Source: Streptomyces sp. NRRL S-350
GTDB taxonomy: Bacteria; Actinomycetota; Actinomycetes; Streptomycetales; Streptomycetaceae
Direction of reading: 5' to 3'
Assembly (NCBI RefSeq): GCF_000719705.1
Contig: NZ_JOHO01000033.1
Location: 1 to 64,000, forward strand
Length of the DNA stretch: 64,000 nt
The position numbers and the translations under genes were made by a program. The notes beneath the pieces were generated by a model. That model was not told the DNA's origin, made no database searches, and saw only the letters and a program-made list of their open reading frames with translations. Below, one piece after another: positions 1 to 8,286 of the stretch (position 1 is its first letter; every line of letters begins with the position of its first letter).

Positions 1-149
1 GGCGTGACCAGGGGGTTTCGACGGCGTGCGGGGGGTGGATCCGGGTCGGGGGCTGGGGGAGGATGGGCGGACGTGCTCGTACGGCCCGGGTGCAGGTCCT
101 GGGGGTGGCGCGCTGGTGCGTCGGTGCGGGCCAGAGACGAGGAGTGACC

Positions 150-1481
150 GTGAGCGAGCGGAGCGAGTCGGCGGCGTCCGAGGTGACGGCTGAGTCGGAG
201 GTCGCCGGGATCTGTCGCGATCTGATCAGGATCGACACCAGCAACTACGGCGACGGGTCCGGGCCGGGTGAGCGCAAGGCGGCCGAGTACGTCGCCGAGC
301 AGCTCGCCGAGTTCGGGCTCGAACCGAAGATCTTCGAGTCGGCCAAGGGCCGGGCCTCGACGGTGGTGCGGATCGAGGGCGAGGACCGTTCCCGCCCGGG
401 CCTGCTGATCCACGGGCACACCGACGTGGTGCCGGCCAACGCCGCGGACTGGACGTACGACCCGTTCGGCGGCGAGATCGCCGACGGCTGCGTCTGGGGG
501 CGCGGCGCGGTCGACATGAAGGACATGGACGCGATGACCCTGGCCGTCATCCGCGACCGGCTGCGCACCGGGCGCAAGCCCCCGCGCGACATTGTGCTGG
601 CCTTCCTCGCCGACGAGGAGGCCGGCGGCACGTTCGGGGCGCGCTTCCTGGTGGACAAGCACCCGGGGCTGTTCGAGGGCGTGACCGAGGCGATCGGCGA
701 GGTCGGCGGTTTCTCCTTCACCGTCAACGACCAGGTCCGCCTCTACCTGGTGGAGACGGCCGAGAAGGGCATGCACTGGATGCGCCTGACGGTCGAGGGC
801 CGGGCCGGGCACGGTTCGATGGAGAACGACGACAACGCGATCACCGAGCTGTGCGAGGCGGTCGCCCGGCTCGGCCGCCACCAGTTCCCGCTGCGGATCA
901 CCAAGACCGTCCGGGCGTTCCTGGACGAGCTGTCGGACGCGCTCGGGGTCGAGCTGGACCCGGAGAACATGGACGAGACGCTGCGCGTCCTCGGCGGCAT
1001 CGCCAAGATGATCGGCACCACGCTGCGCAACACCGCCCAGCCGACCATGCTCGGCGCGGGCTACAAGGTGAACGTGATCCCCGGACAGGCCACGGCGCAC
1101 GTGGACGGGCGCTTCCTGCCCGGCTACGAGGAGGAGTTCCTGGCCGAGCTGGACAGCGTGCTCGGCCCGCGCGTGAAGCGCGAGAGCCTGCACGCGGACA
1201 AGGCGATCGAGACCGGATTCGACGGGGCCCTGGTCGAGGCGATGCAGACGGCGCTGCGCGCCGAGGACCCGATCGCCCGCGCGGTCCCGTACTGCCTGTC
1301 GGGCGGGACGGACGCGAAGTCCTTCCAGGACCTGGGGATCCGCTGCTTCGGCTTCGCGCCGCTGCAGCTGCCGCCGGAGCTGGACTTCGCCGGGATGTTC
1401 CACGGCGTGGACGAGCGGGTGCCGGTGGACGGCCTCAAGTTCGGCGTCCGGGTCCTGGACCGGTTCATCGACGCCTGCTGA
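150..1481 (+). CDS. M20/M25/M40 family zinc peptidase or deacylase
   Basis: A 443-residue cytoplasmic metallo-hydrolase of the ArgE/DapE/carboxypeptidase G2 type, expected to cleave an amide bond with two zinc ions. The metal site can be followed: GHTDVVP (first His and Asp), the bridging Asp in GAVDMKDMD, the catalytic and metal Glu pair in LADEEAGG, and a final His in MFHGVDE near the C-terminus. RAGHGS marks the lid or dimerisation domain. I chose the GTG at 150, preceded by a GAGGAG ribosome site about 6 bases away; the GTG at 144 is also possible, while a longer in-frame extension to 63 has no such site. The substrate cannot be told from sequence. It precedes the chaplins but is separated from them by 340 bp. 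Confidence 0.88.
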   Translation: MSERSESAASEVTAESEVAGICRDLIRIDTSNYGDGSGPGERKAAEYVAEQLAEFGLEPKIFESAKGRASTVVRIEGEDRSRPGLLIHGHTDVVPANAADWTYDPFGGEIADGCVWGRGAVDMKDMDAMTLAVIRDRLRTGRKPPRDIVLAFLADEEAGGTFGARFLVDKHPGLFEGVTEAIGEVGGFSFTVNDQVRLYLVETAEKGMHWMRLTVEGRAGHGSMENDDNAITELCEAVARLGRHQFPLRITKTVRAFLDELSDALGVELDPENMDETLRVLGGIAKMIGTTLRNTAQPTMLGAGYKVNVIPGQATAHVDGRFLPGYEEEFLAELDSVLGPRVKRESLHADKAIETGFDGALVEAMQTALRAEDPIARAVPYCLSGGTDAKSFQDLGIRCFGFAPLQLPPELDFAGMFHGVDERVPVDGLKFGVRVLDRFIDAC

Positions 1482-1821
1482 CCGCGCCTGCAGATCGCGC
1501 TCGCCGGTCTCCGCGGCTGCTCTGGGCGGTTGGTCTCCGTGGCTCGTCCCGGGGGCGGCTCGCGTCCGTTGGCCAGGTGACCGGTTCGGCCCGTTCCCGG
1601 GGTGCCGGGGGCGGGCCGAGCGCATTGTCCGAGCTGATGATTGTGGCACCGGTTCGGGGAGATCAACAGAAACGATTCGTCCCGGAATACCAAGCCGACC
1701 ATTTGTGCGAGACCTCACCGTTGCGGGTGAATGGCAAATCTGTTCCGTACCCCGTTTGCCGCAGCGTCGTTCAACCCTGTGCAGCCCGCCGAACGGGTTG
1801 CGTTTCCATACAGGAGGAATG
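1482..1821. other. intergenic region upstream of short chaplin
   Basis: This 340-bp gap holds no gene I can support. The last 150 bases are clearly poorer in GC than their surroundings and should carry the chaplin promoter. I cannot pick a sigma-factor motif with confidence. An AGGAGG ribosome site lies at 1812-1817. Confidence 0.5.
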
Positions 1822-2064
1822 ATGAAGGTCAAGAAGATCGCCGCTGTCGCCGCCGCCACCGGTGGCCTGGTGCTCGCCGCCGCCGGTGTCGCGTCCGCTC
1901 ACGGCGGTGCGGCTGCCGAGGGTCTGGCCGCGGGTTCCCCGGGTGTCGTCTCGGGCAACCAGATCCAGGTCCCGGTGCACGTCCCGGTGAACCTCTGCGG
2001 CAACACCGTCAGCGTGATCGGCGTGCTGAACCCGGCGTTCGGCAACCACTGCGCCAACGTCTGA
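1822..2064 (+). CDS. short chaplin, secreted amyloid surface protein
   Basis: An 80-residue secreted chaplin. Residues 1-26 form a Sec signal peptide (MKVKK basic start, hydrophobic core, ASAHG cleavage region). The remaining 50 or so residues are one chaplin domain with the hallmark GSPGVVSGNQIQVPV, NLCGNTVSVIG and PAFGNHCAN, including the two conserved Cys that form a disulfide. Short chaplins of this kind (ChpD-H in S. coelicolor) assemble into amphipathic amyloid fibrils that coat aerial hyphae and lower water surface tension. Two adjacent ATGs exist, at 1819 and 1822; the second is better spaced from AGGAGG. A long chaplin follows 300 bp downstream after a terminator, so the two are separate transcription units. 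Confidence 0.95.
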   Translation: MKVKKIAAVAAATGGLVLAAAGVASAHGGAAAEGLAAGSPGVVSGNQIQVPVHVPVNLCGNTVSVIGVLNPAFGNHCANV

Positions 2065-2364
2065 GTCGACCTCCGGGCCGCTGAGGCCCGTTGAGCGGAT
2101 TCGACCCGACCCCCGGGCGGCGGACGCGCCGCACCGGGGGTCTGCGCGTGTCCGGCCCGGGCGATACCAGGGCCGGATACATGAAGCCGGACACGATCGC
2201 TCGATCGAGTGAAGCTGGGTCGTTCGGCTCAACCTCCTCGCCGCCTTCTCGTTAACTCCTGTGCAGCCGCAGACCTTGCGTGATTTACGGATGGGTAGAA
2301 ATTCCGACTTTCACAAGGTTCATGTCAAAGGTTGCCACGTCGTCTCGAAATGTCAGGGGAAAAC
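2065..2364. other. intergenic region between the two chaplin genes
   Basis: 300 bp with a terminator hairpin at 2108-2142, a perfect 10-bp palindrome CTCGATCGAG at 2200-2209, and an AT-richer stretch before the long chaplin that should hold its promoter. No coding sequence is supported. Confidence 0.5.
2108..2142 (+). terminator. hairpin after short chaplin
   Basis: A 9-bp perfect stem, GACCCCCGG paired with CCGGGGGTC, continues after a one-base bulge into a GCGG/CCGC inner stem. It has no T-run, as is common in streptomycetes. Confidence 0.6.
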
Positions 2365-3222
2365 ATGAGGAATGTAGCCAAGAAGGGGATCCTCACGGCC
2401 GTGGCCACCGGCAGTGTGCTGGCCTCGACCGCCGGCTACGCCTACGCGGGCGCCGAGGCGCAGGGGGGTGCCACGGGTTCACCGGGCGTCGCCTCGGGCA
2501 ACTCGGTGCAGGTGCCGGTCGAGGTGCCGATCAACGCCTGCGGCAACACGGTCGACGTGATCGGCGTGCTGAATCCGGCGTTCGGCAACCACTGCGCCAA
2601 CGCGAGCGGGGCCCGCCACGCGGCACCGGCGCAGTCCGGCCAGAGCGGCCAGTCCGGCAACGGCGGTCAGTCCGGCCGGCCCGGCAACGGCGGGAGCGCG
2701 AGTTCGGACTCCGGGGCGAGCCGTGGCACCACCGCCTCGGGCTCCTCCGCCTCCGGTACGGCCGCCAACTCGGCCGGTGTGGCCTCCGGCAACAGCATCC
2801 AGGCTCCGGTGCACATCCCGGTCAACGCCTGCGGCAACTCCGTCAACGTGGTCGGCGCCGCGAACCCGGCCTTCGGCAACGACTGCGGCAACGTGGCGCA
2901 GCCCGCGCACACGCCCGCTCCGAAGCCGAGCGACGACTGCCCCGAGAGCAGCCACCCCACCCCGCCGCGGACCGGCGGCGAGAGCGTCCCGGGCAACCCG
3001 CGCACCGGCGGCCCCGCCACCGCGGCCCCCGTCGCGCCGGTGGCCGACAGCGCCCCGAGCGCCCACGCCGTCCCGGCCGCCGCCCGTACCGCCGCGCCCG
3101 TCGCGGACAGCCAGCTGGCCTCCACCGGCGCCGGCGGTGTCGAGCTGCTCGGCGCGGCCGGCCTCGCGCTGCTGCTCGGCGGTGGCGTCCTCTACCGCCG
3201 AGCCCGCGCCGGAGCCCGCTGA
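2365..3222 (+). CDS. long chaplin with two chaplin domains and sortase signal
   Basis: A 285-residue cell-wall-anchored chaplin. A signal peptide (MRNVAKKG start, hydrophobic core, cleavage near YAYAG) is followed by chaplin domain 1 (about residues 35-80), a Gly/Ser/Gln-rich linker, chaplin domain 2 (about 130-178), a Pro-rich stretch with PRTGG repeats, and a C-terminal sorting signal: LASTG, a hydrophobic segment and RRARAGAR. LAxTG is the signal used by class E sortases, which attach ChpA-C to peptidoglycan in S. coelicolor. Each chaplin domain has its Cys pair. Start ATG 2365 follows AGGGGA. The usual division of labour is that long chaplins anchor fibrils of the short ones to the wall. 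Confidence 0.95.
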   Translation: MRNVAKKGILTAVATGSVLASTAGYAYAGAEAQGGATGSPGVASGNSVQVPVEVPINACGNTVDVIGVLNPAFGNHCANASGARHAAPAQSGQSGQSGNGGQSGRPGNGGSASSDSGASRGTTASGSSASGTAANSAGVASGNSIQAPVHIPVNACGNSVNVVGAANPAFGNDCGNVAQPAHTPAPKPSDDCPESSHPTPPRTGGESVPGNPRTGGPATAAPVAPVADSAPSAHAVPAAARTAAPVADSQLASTGAGGVELLGAAGLALLLGGGVLYRRARAGAR

Positions 3223-3230
3223 GCCGACAG

Positions 3231-3255
3231 GGCCGCGCCTGCCTCAGGCGCGGCC
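3231..3255 (+). terminator. hairpin after long chaplin
   Basis: A perfect 11-bp stem (GGCCGCGCCTG with CAGGCGCGGCC) and a 3-base loop, 8 bp after the stop codon. Confidence 0.7.
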
Positions 3256-3283
3256 ACGCGGCGCACCCGCCGTGGAAACGACG

Positions 3284-3320
3284 CACCCGCGGCCGCCGGA
3301 TGACCGGGCGGCCGCGGGTG
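3284..3320 (-). terminator. hairpin downstream of DUF5703 gene
   Basis: A perfect 14-bp stem at 3284-3297/3307-3320 with a 9-base loop. It lies between converging genes and can serve both; it sits closer to the minus-strand gene. Confidence 0.65.
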
Positions 3321-3368
3321 TGCGGGGGCCGTGTGCGCATGCTCGGTCGGGGTGGAGCGCCCTGCCCG

Positions 3369-3578
3369 TCACCAGTTCCGGACCTGGCGGATGATCCTCC
3401 GCTTCAGCCGCACCGTCCGGCTGCCGTCGGGGAACAGCCGCAGCCGGTCGAGCTCCCAGTGCCCGTACTCGGCGTGCTCGGTGAGCAGTTGGCGTGCCGC
3501 GTTCCGCGTGGTGCCGCGCGGCATGCGCAGCGACTGGTACTCGTACTCCGGCTGCCGGACCGGCTTCCGTGGGGTCAA
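3369..3578 (-). CDS. DUF5703 family small protein
   Basis: A 69-residue basic protein resembling the actinobacterial DUF5703 family, for which I know no function. The recognisable core is PEYEYQSLRMPRG, then EHAEYGHWELDRLRL and DGSRTVRLKRRIIRQV. The start is inferred as TTG at 3578, because a perfect AGGAGG lies 6 bases upstream (3590-3585). The longer reading from GTG at 3599 would translate that ribosome site as Arg-Arg and is less likely. It is transcribed toward the chaplins with its own terminator. Confidence 0.8.
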   Translation of the reverse strand: MTPRKPVRQPEYEYQSLRMPRGTTRNAARQLLTEHAEYGHWELDRLRLFPDGSRTVRLKRRIIRQVRNW

Positions 3579-3941
3579 AACGCTCCTCCTGTGGATCACC
3601 TGCGGTCAAGCCTACGGCCTGCCCAGGACAGTCGGCCCGGGTATTTCCGGCCGTCCTCCCGCGAGGAAGCGGCGGTCCGGGGGCGTGCGGCCGAGGCGGT
3701 CGACTGACAGTGGATCAGTTCTCCTGCCGCTGTGGACGGAATACCCCGATCCCGGCGCGCGAAGCGGTGCCCGGAGGGCCCCGCCGGGCCCGCCGCACGC
3801 CCTCCGCGCCCGGCCCGCGCCGGTACCGCAGGAGGACATAGGCGGGCGGATCGGACATCAGGGCGGAAGTTGCGGTGAAATCGCGGGTGTAGGTGACAAC
3901 CGCTGTGCGTACCGACACCGCGGGGAGATAGCGTCTGCACC
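3579..3941. other. divergent intergenic region
   Basis: 363 bp between DUF5703 (minus) and the conserved hypothetical at 3942 (plus). Several open frames cross it, but none has a convincing start, ribosome site or recognisable protein. The right end carries a predicted -10 for the leaderless gene at 3942. Confidence 0.5.
3929..3934 (+). promoter_or_regulatory. -10 element of a predicted leaderless transcript
   Basis: TAGCGT lies exactly 7 bases before the ATG at 3942, which places transcription start at or next to the A of the start codon. There is no ribosome binding site in between. Confidence 0.5.
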
Positions 3942-4547
3942 ATGTCTGATGCCGCGCAGCCCACCATTGCCGAGGTACGCGCCGCCGCTGAGGCGGTCAA
4001 GGCCGCCATCGACCGTCATCTGGAAGCGGTGTCAAGCCCCAACGCAGCCGATGATCCCGCCGTGTCCGCCGCCTACGAGCAGCTCGCGACGGCGGCCATC
4101 GCCTACGACCAGCTCCTGTACGAGGCCTACGACGAGGTCACCCCCTTCGAGATCCCCGGGGACGAGGGCCCCGGCGGGTACCACGGCCCCGAACAGCCCG
4201 AGGCGATCAGCGTGCTGATCCGCCGCGACTACCACATCGTCGACCCCAAGCGGCTGCGCGCCCAGGCCGAGCGGCTCGACGAGTCGCTGACGCCGGGCGG
4301 CGCCGGCGGGGGCGGGGTGAACGCCGCGGTCGGCGTGCTGTTCGGCGAGTACGAGCCGGACGAGATCGCCGCCCGCAGCGAGGAGTTCGGCCTGGAGGAG
4401 GGGGATTCGACGCTCTGGGTCGCGGCGGCGGAGCCGACGGAGCCGGGGGAGTGGCTGCCGGAGCCCTTCGAGCACGCCGACCCGCAGCTGCTGATCTGCC
4501 GGTTCGACGTCAGCGAGGTCTACGACGACGAGGACCCGGACGACTGA
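3942..4547 (+). CDS. conserved hypothetical acidic protein
   Basis: A 201-residue, strongly acidic, soluble protein with no signal or membrane segment and no domain I recognise. The N-terminal 65 residues look helical (alanine-rich repeats of charged residues). Landmarks are YDEVTPFEIPGDEG, ISVLIRRDYHIVDPKRL and a C-terminal acidic tail YDDEDPDD. Similar proteins occur at this place in other streptomycetes, to my recollection, without known function. The start is supported by a -10 element 7 bases upstream, so translation is probably leaderless. It converges on the helicase-like gene across a shared terminator. Confidence 0.75.
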   Translation: MSDAAQPTIAEVRAAAEAVKAAIDRHLEAVSSPNAADDPAVSAAYEQLATAAIAYDQLLYEAYDEVTPFEIPGDEGPGGYHGPEQPEAISVLIRRDYHIVDPKRLRAQAERLDESLTPGGAGGGGVNAAVGVLFGEYEPDEIAARSEEFGLEEGDSTLWVAAAEPTEPGEWLPEPFEHADPQLLICRFDVSEVYDDEDPDD

Positions 4548-4556
4548 ACGACCGCG

Positions 4557-4594
4557 CGACGGGCGGGCCCACGACCATCGGGGCCCGCCCGTCG
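4557..4594. terminator. bidirectional terminator hairpin
   Basis: A perfect 14-bp stem (4557-4570 with 4581-4594) and a 10-base loop between two converging genes. Confidence 0.7.
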
Positions 4595-4675
4595 GCATGT
4601 CCGGGGCGGCGAGCCGCGGGACGGCGGCTGCGGCAGGTGCCGAGCCTGCCGAGCCGCCGGGCGCGCGCCCTCGGC

Positions 4676-6946
4676 TCAGTGGGCCATGGCGCCGTTCTCG
4701 GCGAGGATCGCCCGCAGCCGGGTGGTACGCGGCTGCGCCGGGCGCTCCGCGACGGCCTGGGCGAGCGCCGGGCCCGCCGCGTGCACCACGGACAGGTGCC
4801 GCTCGCCCCGCCCGAATGCGGTGTAGACCCACTGCCGGGTGAGCGCTGCGGCGGCGTCCTCCGGCAGCACGACCACCGCACCCGGCCAGCGGCGGCCGAG
4901 CGCCTGGTGGACCGTCAGCGCCCAGCCGTGCCGCAGCCGGGCGGCCTCGGCGGGCGGGACGGTCCGGCGCGACCCGTCCGCGTACTCCAGGTGCAGGCCG
5001 GTCGTGTCGCCGTCCAGCACCCGGGCCGGGCGGGTGATGCCGGGAGCGGGCGAGTCGACCACCCGGTCACCCGGGTCGAAGCCGCCGAACCGGCCGGGGC
5101 CGGGGTTGAGCCGGGCCTTGGCGGCGGCGTTCAGGGCGCGGGTGCCGGCCGGACCGCCGTGGCCCGGCGTGAGCAGCACCACCTGCTCGGCGGGGATGCC
5201 GAGGGCGCGCGGGATGGAGTCGGTGAGCAGTTGGACGGCACGGTGGACGGCCTCGCCGCCGTCCTTGGCGGTCAGGATGACCACCTCCTTGTCCGGCGCC
5301 TCGACCGGCTGGAGCTCGCCGATGCCGACGCCGGAGACCAGTTCGCCGATCGGGCCGAAGTCCGGGGTGCGGGAGGCGACGGCCGGGCAGACCTTGGCGG
5401 CCAGCAGGTCGGCGAAGAAGCGGCCGGGCGCGGCCGACCAGAGCTGGCCCGGATCGCCGCTGAGCACCAGCCGGGTGCCGTCGGCGAGCGACTCCAGGAC
5501 GGTCGCGGCCAGTTCGACGTCCAGCAGCGGGGCGTCCAGGACGATCAGCAGGTCCAGGGCGAGCGAGCCGTCCGGGGCGCGGCCGGGACCGGCGGCGCCG
5601 GACAGCAGCTCGGCGAGGGTGACCACGCAGGCCCCGGCGTCGGCGCGGGCGTCCGCGTCGGCTCCGGTCAGCGCGGCGAAGGACGTCCGGCCCTGGTCGG
5701 TCCAGGTGGCGGCCCACGCCCGCAGCCCGAGGCCCCGGGCGGCGGCGAGCAGCGCGGCCGCCTCGGCGCGGGCCGCCTCGCCGCCGGTGTGCAGCACCAC
5801 GGCGTTGTCGGCGACCGCCTGGATCAGCGCCCTCGCCGAGGAGGACGGCGCGGCCTCGGCGGCGGCGGCCCACGCGGCCGGGCCGGGGGTGGCGGGGGCC
5901 TGGGTGGCGGCGGCAGTGGCGTCGGTGGCGTCGGTGGCCGTCGGCCCGGTGGCGTCCTCCTCGCCGGTCTCCGCCTCGCCGGTCTTCTGCTCGGCGTCCG
6001 TGACGTCCGTGACGTCAACGTCGTCCGTGACGTCAACCTCGTCCGTGCCGGCGTCATCCGTACCGGGGTCATCCGGGTCGGCCTCGCCCGGGTCGACGTC
6101 GTCGCCCGGCACGAAAGTCGCCATCAGCTGGAGCAGGCCCTCGGCGAGGATGTTCTCCGCCATCGCGAACCGTTCCAGCGCGAGCAGGGTCCGGGTCGGC
6201 GGCTCGTCGTCCTCGCCGCCCGCCGCGTGCGCCTCGGCCCCGGTCAGTTCCTCCTGGGAGGGCAGCACCCGGCCGTCCTCGACGGCGGCCTGTACCGCCG
6301 CGACCGGGTCCGGCATCCGGAGCCGGTCGAGCCCGGCGGTCACCTCGGTCAGTTCCAGGGCGGAGTGCCCGCGCAGCGCCGCCTGCTCCAGCAGCCACAG
6401 CACCAGTGCCCGGCCGCGGCGCGGGTCGCCCGGCTCGGCCTCGGGGCCGAGCAGCTCCCGGGCGAACCGGTCGGCGTGCTCGGGGCGGACGCCGGGCAGG
6501 CCCAGCACCGCCCACGGGTCGTCGCGCAGGCGCCCGGCGGCACCGTCGCCGAACTCGGCCACCGCGGCGGCCGCCAGCTCGGCGGGGGCGCCGCCCGCGG
6601 TCAGCACCGCGGTGGTCTCCTGGAGGGCGTCGCCGCGAGGCCCGCCGTCAGGTGCCGTCCCGGCAGGTGCGGCAGGTGCGGCAGGTGAAGCAGGTGCGGC
6701 AGGGGTGAACGGGGCGGCCGCCGGAGCTTCAGGGGGAGTGGCCCGCTCGGCCGGCTCCGCCGCCCGCTGAGCCGGAGGCGAAGCCGCGGCCGGAGCCCGC
6801 CCGCCCTCCGGTTTGGCGCCCCCCAGCTCCTGCGGCCTGGTGCTGAGCATGCCCTTCCTGAGCTCCGCGATCTTGGCCGCCTTTTCCGCCGGAGTCAGCT
6901 GAGCCCCGCCGGTCTCCTCCGGAGCGCCGGCCCCCGTGTCACTCAT
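4676..6946 (-). CDS. RecD-like helicase-fold protein with degenerate ATP site
   Basis: 756 residues. The first 330 or so are Ala/Pro-rich disordered sequence, a helical middle compatible with helix-hairpin-helix repeats, and an Asp/Thr-rich acidic linker (DVTDDVDVTDVTDAEQ). The C-terminal 400 residues follow the order of superfamily 1B RecD-like helicases: LIVLDAPLLD at the Walker B position, LSGDPGQLWSAAPG at motif III, GWALTVHQALGRRWPGAVV at motif V and WVYTAFGRGERHL at motif VI. At the Walker A position the sequence is LHTGGEAARAE, lacking the GKT/S that binds ATP phosphate, and Walker B lacks DE. I therefore infer a non-hydrolysing helicase relative, perhaps DNA-binding or structural. Start ATG 6946 was chosen because the family-like text begins there. 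Confidence 0.75.
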   Translation of the reverse strand: MSDTGAGAPEETGGAQLTPAEKAAKIAELRKGMLSTRPQELGGAKPEGGRAPAAASPPAQRAAEPAERATPPEAPAAAPFTPAAPASPAAPAAPAGTAPDGGPRGDALQETTAVLTAGGAPAELAAAAVAEFGDGAAGRLRDDPWAVLGLPGVRPEHADRFARELLGPEAEPGDPRRGRALVLWLLEQAALRGHSALELTEVTAGLDRLRMPDPVAAVQAAVEDGRVLPSQEELTGAEAHAAGGEDDEPPTRTLLALERFAMAENILAEGLLQLMATFVPGDDVDPGEADPDDPGTDDAGTDEVDVTDDVDVTDVTDAEQKTGEAETGEEDATGPTATDATDATAAATQAPATPGPAAWAAAAEAAPSSSARALIQAVADNAVVLHTGGEAARAEAAALLAAARGLGLRAWAATWTDQGRTSFAALTGADADARADAGACVVTLAELLSGAAGPGRAPDGSLALDLLIVLDAPLLDVELAATVLESLADGTRLVLSGDPGQLWSAAPGRFFADLLAAKVCPAVASRTPDFGPIGELVSGVGIGELQPVEAPDKEVVILTAKDGGEAVHRAVQLLTDSIPRALGIPAEQVVLLTPGHGGPAGTRALNAAAKARLNPGPGRFGGFDPGDRVVDSPAPGITRPARVLDGDTTGLHLEYADGSRRTVPPAEAARLRHGWALTVHQALGRRWPGAVVVLPEDAAAALTRQWVYTAFGRGERHLSVVHAAGPALAQAVAERPAQPRTTRLRAILAENGAMAH

Positions 6947-7004
6947 CGTCGTCCGCTCCAAGATCACTCCACTGCGCGTTCTGCTCGACGATCCGGCCGG
7001 GCCG

Positions 7005-7985
7005 TCACAGCTCGGTCCACCCCTGGTCCGGGTAGCGGTGCACCGGCGACGAGACGTCGTCCAGCGCACCGCGGATCTCACCCGGTAGCGTAAGCGCCTC
7101 CACCGACAGCGCCGCCTGCAGCTGTGCCACCGTCCGCGCCCCGACCAGGGCACTCGCGACGCCCGGCCGGTCCCGGACCCAGGCCAGCGCGACGGCCAGC
7201 GGGCTGCTGGCGAGGCCGTCGGCGGCGGTCGCGAGGGCGTCGACGATCCGGCGGGAGCGCTCCCCGAGGTAGGGCTGGACGAATCCGGACAGGTAGGGCG
7301 AGGCGCCGCGCGAGTCCTGCGGGACGCCGTGCCGGTACTTGCCGGTGAGGACCCCTCGCCCGAGGGGTGAGCCGGCCAGCACGCCGATGCCGGCGTCGAG
7401 TGCGGCGGGCAGTGCCTCGCGCTCGATCCCGCGCTGCAGCAGCGAGTACTCCAGCTGCGCGCCGGCCGGGGGCACCCGCCCGTGGTGGGCGAGCTGCCAG
7501 GTGGCGGCCTTGGCGATCTGCCAGCCGCTGAAGTCGCAGATCCCGACGTAGCGGGCGCGCCCGGAGGAGACGGCGATGTCGAGGGCGCTGAGCGTCTCCT
7601 CGAGGGGGGTCGTCGGGTCGAAGGCGTGCACCTGCCAGAGGTCGACGTGGTCGGTGCCGAGGCGGTGCAGGGAGGCGTCCAGGGCGGTGAGCAGGTGGCC
7701 GCGTGAGCCGTCGAAGCGGCGGGCGGAGTCGGGGACGCTGCCGGCCTTGGTGGCGATGACGAGGTCGGAGCGGGGGATCAGGTTGGCGGTGATCCGGGAG
7801 ATCAGGTACTCGGCGCCGCCGTCGGCGTACACGTCGGCGGTGTCGACCAGGTTGCCGCCGGCGTCGACGAACTCCTTGAGCTGTTCGGCGGCCTCGTGTT
7901 CGTCGGTGTCGCGGCCCCAGGTCATGGTGCCGAGGCCGAGCCGGGAGACCTGCAGGCCGGTACGGCCCAGGTGACGCTTTTCCAT
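7005..7985 (-). CDS. aldo/keto reductase
   Basis: A 326-residue NADPH-dependent oxidoreductase with a TIM barrel. The family signatures are the start MEKRHLGRTGLQVSRLGLGT, the catalytic tetrad region (Asp and Tyr in DTADVYADG, Lys in ATKAG, His in DLWQVHAFD) and the cofactor segment near the C-terminus (GARTVAQLQAAL). ATG 7985 is the natural family start; the open frame upstream has no family similarity. The substrate is unknown. The gene lies 58 bp upstream of the helicase-like gene on the same strand and could be cotranscribed with it. Confidence 0.9.
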   Translation of the reverse strand: MEKRHLGRTGLQVSRLGLGTMTWGRDTDEHEAAEQLKEFVDAGGNLVDTADVYADGGAEYLISRITANLIPRSDLVIATKAGSVPDSARRFDGSRGHLLTALDASLHRLGTDHVDLWQVHAFDPTTPLEETLSALDIAVSSGRARYVGICDFSGWQIAKAATWQLAHHGRVPPAGAQLEYSLLQRGIEREALPAALDAGIGVLAGSPLGRGVLTGKYRHGVPQDSRGASPYLSGFVQPYLGERSRRIVDALATAADGLASSPLAVALAWVRDRPGVASALVGARTVAQLQAALSVEALTLPGEIRGALDDVSSPVHRYPDQGWTEL

Positions 7986-8286
7986 CGGACGGGCCCTCCA
8001 CTGGCCGGTGGCCCCGGGCGCCCCGGGAGCCCTGTGAACGCGCAGGTGGGGAGGGCGCTCCCCACGTCGGCTGAGCGTAGCGGCCGGTGCGCGGACAGGT
8101 GTGCAGACCCGCAGAACGATCATCGGCGGCGGACCGCGACCGCGGCGGTCGGAGCGGGGGGTGCGCGACCCGGGGCGGCGTCGGCCCGGGCGGTGTGACC
8201 CAGCCCACCACTACCGGCCAGTAGCATGTCCGGCGCGGCGCGGTTTACCCTCGCCCCGACCCCAAACCCACTGGAAGGTGCGGCAG
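7986..8286. other. divergent promoter region with near-palindrome
   Basis: 301 bp between the aldo/keto reductase (minus) and the LLM oxidoreductase (plus). It contains the near-palindrome CTACCGGCCAGTAG at 8211-8224 (listed separately). Nothing coding is supported. Confidence 0.5.
8211..8224. promoter_or_regulatory. operator-like near-palindrome upstream of LLM oxidoreductase
   Basis: CTACCGGCCAGTAG is a 14-bp inverted repeat with one mismatched pair. It closely resembles the perfect 16-bp palindrome at 21909-21924 and has the size and symmetry of TetR-family operators. Confidence 0.35.

Noticed and set aside
1..149. A coding sequence at the left end of the window
   Set aside because: The open frame leading into the M20 peptidase lacks a ribosome site and family similarity; nothing else is supported in these bases.
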